Positions 60,566 through 64,000 of a DNA stretch of 64,000 bases are shown one piece after another (position 1 is the stretch's first letter; each line of letters opens with the position of its first letter). The notes under the pieces were generated by a model. The model did not search any database. It worked only from the letters and a program-made list of their open reading frames with translations, and had not been told where the DNA came from. Origin of the DNA: Neorhizobium galegae bv. officinalis. Its GTDB lineage: Bacteria; Pseudomonadota; Alphaproteobacteria; Rhizobiales; Rhizobiaceae. The stretch spans positions 1 to 64,000 of the forward strand of contig CCRI01000010.1 in the NCBI GenBank assembly GCA_000985875.1. The letters are read 5' to 3'. Position numbers and translations under genes: made by a program.

Positions 60566-61545
60566 CCGCCCTCATCGAAGCGGACAATCTCGTCCGCATC
60601 TACCAGATCCGCCGCGGCGTGTTTGCAAAAGCGCATCCGGTGCGCGCCGTGGATGGCATTTCTCTGGCGCTGAAACCTGGCGAAACGCTCGGCGTCGTCG
60701 GCGAGTCCGGCTCGGGCAAATCGACGCTCGGCCGGATGCTGCTCGGCATCGACGCCGCACAGGGCGGCGAAGTCAGGTTCGAAGGCAAGCCGATGCCGCA
60801 TCTGAAGACGCCGCAATGGCGCGCGCTGCGGGCCAAGATGCAGTTCGTCTACCAGGATCCGCTGGCGGCCCTCGACCGGCGCGTGACGATCGCAAAACAG
60901 ATCGGCGAGCCGCTGGAAATCCACAAGCTCATTCCGAAACAGCACCAGGAAGCCCGCGTCGCCGAGCTGATGGCGGCCGTCGGCCTGCGTCCGGATCAGG
61001 CCGGTCGTTATCCGCACGAACTGTCGGGCGGCCAGCGGCAGCGCGCCGTGATCGCCCGCGCGCTTGCCGCGCGCCCCAGGCTTCTGGTCTGCGACGAGCC
61101 GGTTTCCGCCCTCGACGTCTCCATCCAGGCGCAGGTGGTCAACATGCTGCGCGACCTGCAGGAACAGAACGGCATCGCCATGGTGTTCATCAGCCATGAC
61201 CTCAAGGTGGTGCGCAACATCGCCGACCGGGTGGCGGTGATGTATCTCGGCCGGATCGTCGAGGAAGCCTCTTCCGACGTGATTTTCCACTCGCCGCAGC
61301 ATCCCTATACCAAGGCGCTGGTTTCCAGCGTGCCGGTGCCGGGCAAGATCCTCGAAGGGCGCGTCATCCTCCAGGGCGAGCCGCCGAACCCGGCCAATCG
61401 TCCGTCCGGCTGCGCCTTCCATCCGCGCTGTGCGTTGGCACGGGATGTCTGTCGTTCCGTCGTGCCGCAGCTTCGCCCGATCGGCAACGGCCGCACGGCC
61501 GCGTGCCATGTCGTTGCCGGCGAAGCCGCCTCGATCGCAGCCTGA
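60562..61545 (+). CDS. Peptide-type ABC transporter ATP-binding protein (DppF-like, operon 5)
   Basis: This 327-residue ATPase has Walker A GESGSGKST, signature LSGGQRQR, Walker B LVCDEPVSALD and H-loop FISHDLK. The tail GCAFHPRCALARDVCR marks the OppF/DppF type. It pairs with the preceding ATPase. A 12-bp gap separates it from the DppB-like permease gene. Confidence 0.95.
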   Translation: MTALIEADNLVRIYQIRRGVFAKAHPVRAVDGISLALKPGETLGVVGESGSGKSTLGRMLLGIDAAQGGEVRFEGKPMPHLKTPQWRALRAKMQFVYQDPLAALDRRVTIAKQIGEPLEIHKLIPKQHQEARVAELMAAVGLRPDQAGRYPHELSGGQRQRAVIARALAARPRLLVCDEPVSALDVSIQAQVVNMLRDLQEQNGIAMVFISHDLKVVRNIADRVAVMYLGRIVEEASSDVIFHSPQHPYTKALVSSVPVPGKILEGRVILQGEPPNPANRPSGCAFHPRCALARDVCRSVVPQLRPIGNGRTAACHVVAGEAASIAA

Positions 61546-61557
61546 GAGGAGCCTTCG

Positions 61558-62484
61558 ATGATCCGCTTCGTAGCCGTTCGGCTCCTTCGGGCCTTGGTCA
61601 CCATCTTTGCCGTCGTCACCTTCGCCTTCGTCGTGCTGCGCATGTCGGGCGATCCGGCCCAGGTCATGCTCGGCCCGGACGTGCCCCAGGAGGCTGTCGA
61701 CGCATTCCGTCGCTCCTGGGGGCTCGACCAGCCGCTCTGGGTGCAATACCTCGCCTATGTAAAATCGATCTTCACCGGGGATTTCGGGGTATCGATGCGC
61801 GACAAGGCGTCGGCGCTGGATCTGGTTCTTCAGCGCGTGCCTGCGACGCTGCAGCTCACCCTGCCGGCGCTGCTCCTGAAGCTGGTCCTCGGCATCCCGG
61901 CGGGCGTCTATGCAGCACTGCATCGCCAGAGTTTCGCCGATCGCGGCGTGATCCTGCTTGCGGTCCTCGGCTTTACGATCCCCTCCTTCGTCATGGGCCT
62001 GTTGCTGGTGCTGATCTTCGCGGTCATTCTCGGGGTGTTGCCCTCCGGCGGCCAGGATACATGGGTGCATGGCATCCTGCCGACGATCACCATGAGCATC
62101 GGCGGCATCGGCATCCTCGCCCGTTTCTCGCGCAGCGCCATGATCGAGGTGATGGGGCAGCCCTATATCCGCACCGCCTCCGCCAAGGGCCTGAAATGGC
62201 CTGACGTGGTCTGGAACCATGCATTGCCGAACGCCGCCGTGCCGATCGTGACGATCGTCGGCTTTATGGTCGGTTCACTGATCGCCGGCGCCGTCGTGGT
62301 GGAATCGATCTTCTCGTGGCCGGGCATCGGACGCCTGTTGATCGTCTCGGTCGGCAACCGCGACCTGGCCGTCGTCCAGTGCATCCTGCTGATCATCGCA
62401 GCCACCATGGTGGTTTCGAACCTGGTCGTCGACCTGCTCTACGGTTGGCTCGACCCCCGCCTTCGCTCCAACGCGGCGCATTGA
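61558..62484 (+). CDS. Peptide-type ABC transporter permease (DppB-like, operon 5)
   Basis: This 308-residue permease starts MIRFVAVRLLRALVTIFAV and carries RMSGDPAQVMLG, FTIPSFVMGLLL and the coupling motif PYIRTASAKGLKWPDVVWNHALPN. The ending VVDLLYGWLDPRLR is typical of DppB. AGAGGAG precedes the ATG. It forms the channel with the next gene product. Confidence 0.94.
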   Translation: MIRFVAVRLLRALVTIFAVVTFAFVVLRMSGDPAQVMLGPDVPQEAVDAFRRSWGLDQPLWVQYLAYVKSIFTGDFGVSMRDKASALDLVLQRVPATLQLTLPALLLKLVLGIPAGVYAALHRQSFADRGVILLAVLGFTIPSFVMGLLLVLIFAVILGVLPSGGQDTWVHGILPTITMSIGGIGILARFSRSAMIEVMGQPYIRTASAKGLKWPDVVWNHALPNAAVPIVTIVGFMVGSLIAGAVVVESIFSWPGIGRLLIVSVGNRDLAVVQCILLIIAATMVVSNLVVDLLYGWLDPRLRSNAAH

Positions 62485-62495
62485 GGACAAGAGAT

Positions 62496-63377
62496 ATGGC
62501 TACGATCAATCTGTCGGAAACCCCGCGGACGCCCGGCTGGTACGCGACCTTCATCACGCGTTTGCGCCGCAACGTGCCGTTCACCGTTGGCCTCGGCATT
62601 CTATGGCTGGCGGCCATGGTCGCGGTTGCGATCTTCGCCGACCAGATCCGCCCCTACAACATCACCGCGATGGACCTGTCGAGCCGGCTTTCGCATCCGG
62701 GCGCCCTGAAACATCTGCTCGGCACCGATGAACTCGGCCGCGACGTGCTTTCGCGCCTCCTCCAGTCGGTCCGGGTGTCGCTGATCATCGCCTTCGGCGC
62801 CACGATCCTGTCGGCGGTGTTCGGCACGGCGCTCGGCTTTGCGGCAGCGCAGTTCCGGGGCGCGGTCGAACATCTCGTGCTGGTGCTTGCAGATTTCCAG
62901 GCGGCGCTGCCGTTCCTGATCATGTCGCTCGCCGTGCTCGCCTTCTTCGGCTCCTCGATGGTACTGCTCGTCTGCTTGATGGGGTTCTACGGCTGGGAGC
63001 GTTATGCCCGCATCGCCCGCGGCCTGGCGATCTCAGCGAGCTCGCAGGGGTATGCGGCTTCCGTGGTGCAGCTCGGCGCGACGCCGGCGCGGGTCTATTT
63101 CCACCATATCCTGCCGAATGTCGCCTCGACGCTGATCGTCTCGATGACGCTGACCTTCCCGGAAATCATCCTGATGGAAAGCGGCCTCTCCTTCCTCGGC
63201 CTCGGCGTGCAGCCGCCGGAAACGAGCCTTGGCAACATGGTGGGTTTCGGGCGCGAATACCTGGCCCGCGCGCCGTGGATCATGCTTGCCCCGTCGGTCG
63301 TGATCATGCTGACGACGCTGTCGATCAGCATTGTCGGCGACTGGCTGCGCGACAAGCTCGACCCCACCCTTTCGTAA
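62496..63377 (+). CDS. Peptide-type ABC transporter permease (DppC-like, operon 5)
   Basis: This 293-residue permease has the N-terminal helix FTVGLGILWLAAMVAVAIF, the hallmark LLGTDELGRDVLSRLL and the coupling motif GYAASVVQLGATPARVYFHHILPN. It starts 11 bp after the DppB-like gene with GAGGACAAGAG before the ATG. A longer upstream frame overlapping the previous gene is rejected. It ends operon 5. Confidence 0.94.
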   Translation: MATINLSETPRTPGWYATFITRLRRNVPFTVGLGILWLAAMVAVAIFADQIRPYNITAMDLSSRLSHPGALKHLLGTDELGRDVLSRLLQSVRVSLIIAFGATILSAVFGTALGFAAAQFRGAVEHLVLVLADFQAALPFLIMSLAVLAFFGSSMVLLVCLMGFYGWERYARIARGLAISASSQGYAASVVQLGATPARVYFHHILPNVASTLIVSMTLTFPEIILMESGLSFLGLGVQPPETSLGNMVGFGREYLARAPWIMLAPSVVIMLTTLSISIVGDWLRDKLDPTLS

Positions 63378-63475
63378 TCTCGTGGCGGTTCGCGGCAAGG
63401 CCGCCCACCAGTTCCGCCAAGGCGGCTATTGGCGCTGTGGGCAGATTGCAACGGATCGTCAACGATCCCGGGCAA

Positions 63476-63499
63476 AAACAGCCCAAAAACCGGCTGTTT
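63476..63499 (+). terminator. Terminator after operon 5
   Basis: An 8-bp perfect stem (AAACAGCC with GGCTGTTT) and eight-base loop end in TTTC on the plus strand, 99 bp after the DppC-like stop. This is a plausible Rho-independent terminator. Confidence 0.65.
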
Positions 63500-63751
63500 C
63501 ATAAACTCGCCACTTGAGTTTCTGCGATCATGCGGCTAAATCTCACGCCACCAGGACCGGGCCCCTCTGACAGTTCATGCTTGAGCTGTGATGTCGGACT
63601 GGATTAATCCAACTTGGGTGCCTGGTGTTCGTGGAAATCATGTGACGACAACGGCGGTGACCTACGACAGGCGGAAATGCAGGTCGTGAGCGTCTCAAGT
63701 TCGTCTCGGTCCACTCGCGGGCACTCCCGCCTTTGAGAGATTGGGTGCCAA
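63500..63751 (+). promoter_or_regulatory. Structured leader upstream of the TerC-family gene
   Basis: This 252-bp stretch has no gene. ACGAC...GTCGT near 63663-63687 and GGGCACTCCCGCC near 63719 suggest RNA structure. Some TerC-family genes carry a manganese-sensing yybP-ykoY leader. I could not match the conserved loops of that class, so the riboswitch call is not made. Promoter and leader functions are likely from position. Confidence 0.35.
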
Positions 63752-64000
63752 ATGATGGAATTCTTTACGCCGGAGGCATTGTCCGCCCTCCTGCAGGTTA
63801 TCATGATCGACCTCGTGCTGGCCGGCGACAATGCGATCGTCATCGGCCTTGCCGCTGCCGGCCTGCCGAAGGAACAGCGGTCCAAAGCCATTCTGGTCGG
63901 CATCATCGCAGCGACCGTGCTGCGTATCGGTTTCGCGCTTGCCACCACCCAGCTCCTGCAGGTCGTCGGCCTGCTGCTGGCCGGCGGTGTTCTGCTTCTC
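63752..64000 (+). CDS. TerC-family integral membrane protein, 5' part only
   Basis: The first 83 codons are in the window and the gene continues past its end. MEFFTPEALSALLQVIMIDL, then VLAGDNAIVIGLAAAGLP, and a second hydrophobic helix (VGIIAATVLRIGFALATTQ) match the TerC/YjbE family. Members export manganese or act in metal handling during secretion. The acidic Asp in the membrane motif LAGDNA is the family hallmark. ATG at 63752 or the next codon at 63755 could be the start. Confidence 0.88.
   Translation, partial: MMEFFTPEALSALLQVIMIDLVLAGDNAIVIGLAAAGLPKEQRSKAILVGIIAATVLRIGFALATTQLLQVVGLLLAGGVLLL

Noticed and set aside
60295-62220. 641-codon minus-strand frame
   Set aside because: It mirrors the operon 5 ATPase and permease genes, and its sequence is low-complexity His/Asp/Arg rich.
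63500-63751. yybP-ykoY manganese riboswitch
   Set aside because: The conserved loop sequences of the class could not be found, so only a structured leader is reported.
1-64000. CRISPR arrays, tRNA and rRNA genes
   Set aside because: No regularly spaced repeats, no cloverleaf with conserved T-loop and no rRNA sequence were seen on either strand.

Overview
The window looks like the chromosome or a large replicon of a Rhizobiales (Rhizobiaceae-like) alphaproteobacterium. The support is a GC-rich composition, an lpiA/acvB pair typical of rhizobia and agrobacteria, a rhizobial-type IS66 element, an ECF sigma/anti-sigma pair and a very high density of peptide-type ABC transporters. The species cannot be named from the sequence alone.

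Layout. 1-2996: an intact IS66-family insertion sequence (134-2988) with matched terminal repeats, a perfect 8-bp target duplication and a passenger gene. 3083-4338: ECF sigma factor and RskA-like anti-sigma. 12434-4354 (minus): operon 1, a dipeptide-type ABC transporter with two M20 metallohydrolases. 21258-12752 (minus): operon 2, a fused FAD monooxygenase/OYE reductase of the 2-aminobenzoyl-CoA monooxygenase/reductase type followed by seven beta-oxidation-like genes (SDR, cupin, crotonase, acyl-CoA dehydrogenase, thioesterase, RidA, fused hydratase/dehydrogenase). 21555-25262 (plus): indolepyruvate oxidoreductase-type iorA-iorB. 25332-29311: lpiA-acvB, the lysyl-phosphatidylglycerol module. 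29317-33266: an isatin-hydrolase-like cyclase, a phytoene-desaturase-like flavoprotein and two MarR regulators. 33276-35905: a partial polar amino acid ABC transporter and a divergent EthD-type protein. 42481-35922 (minus): operon 3, a second peptide-type ABC transporter ending in an FMN alpha-hydroxy-acid dehydrogenase. 42882-48638 (plus): operon 4, SRPBCC protein, CoA ligase, OsmC, cysteine-less thiolase-like protein, DUF35-SDR fusion and a second isatin-hydrolase-like cyclase. 48617-57404: accessory catabolic genes with MarR and two GntR regulators (racemase-fold protein, quinone-reductase-like MDR, HpaI aldolase, LLM flavin monooxygenase with flavin reductase, class V aminotransferase-fold protein, TIM-barrel isomerase). 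57806-63377: a third peptide-type ABC operon. 63752-64000: the start of a TerC-family membrane protein.

Working model (inference). Operons 2 and 4 plus iorAB can be read as a CoA-dependent route for oxidised indoles such as auxin. The CoA ligase would activate dioxindole-3-acetate. The thiolase-like/DUF35 pair would cleave it by retro-aldol chemistry to isatin and acetyl-CoA. The cyclase would open isatin to isatinate. IorAB would convert isatinate, an aryl-glyoxylate, directly into 2-aminobenzoyl-CoA, and operon 2 would dearomatise and degrade that. No step is proven by sequence, and the first oxygenation of the indole ring is not clearly assigned.

Regulation. A TTTA-N4-TAAA dyad recurs in nearly every promoter region from 12.4 to 51.9 kb. 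Three other dyads (ATATGCATAT, TTTGATCAAA, CAGTATACTG) each lie beside a regulator gene, and the first two are shared with distant promoters. This points to one layered regulon rather than unrelated neighbours.
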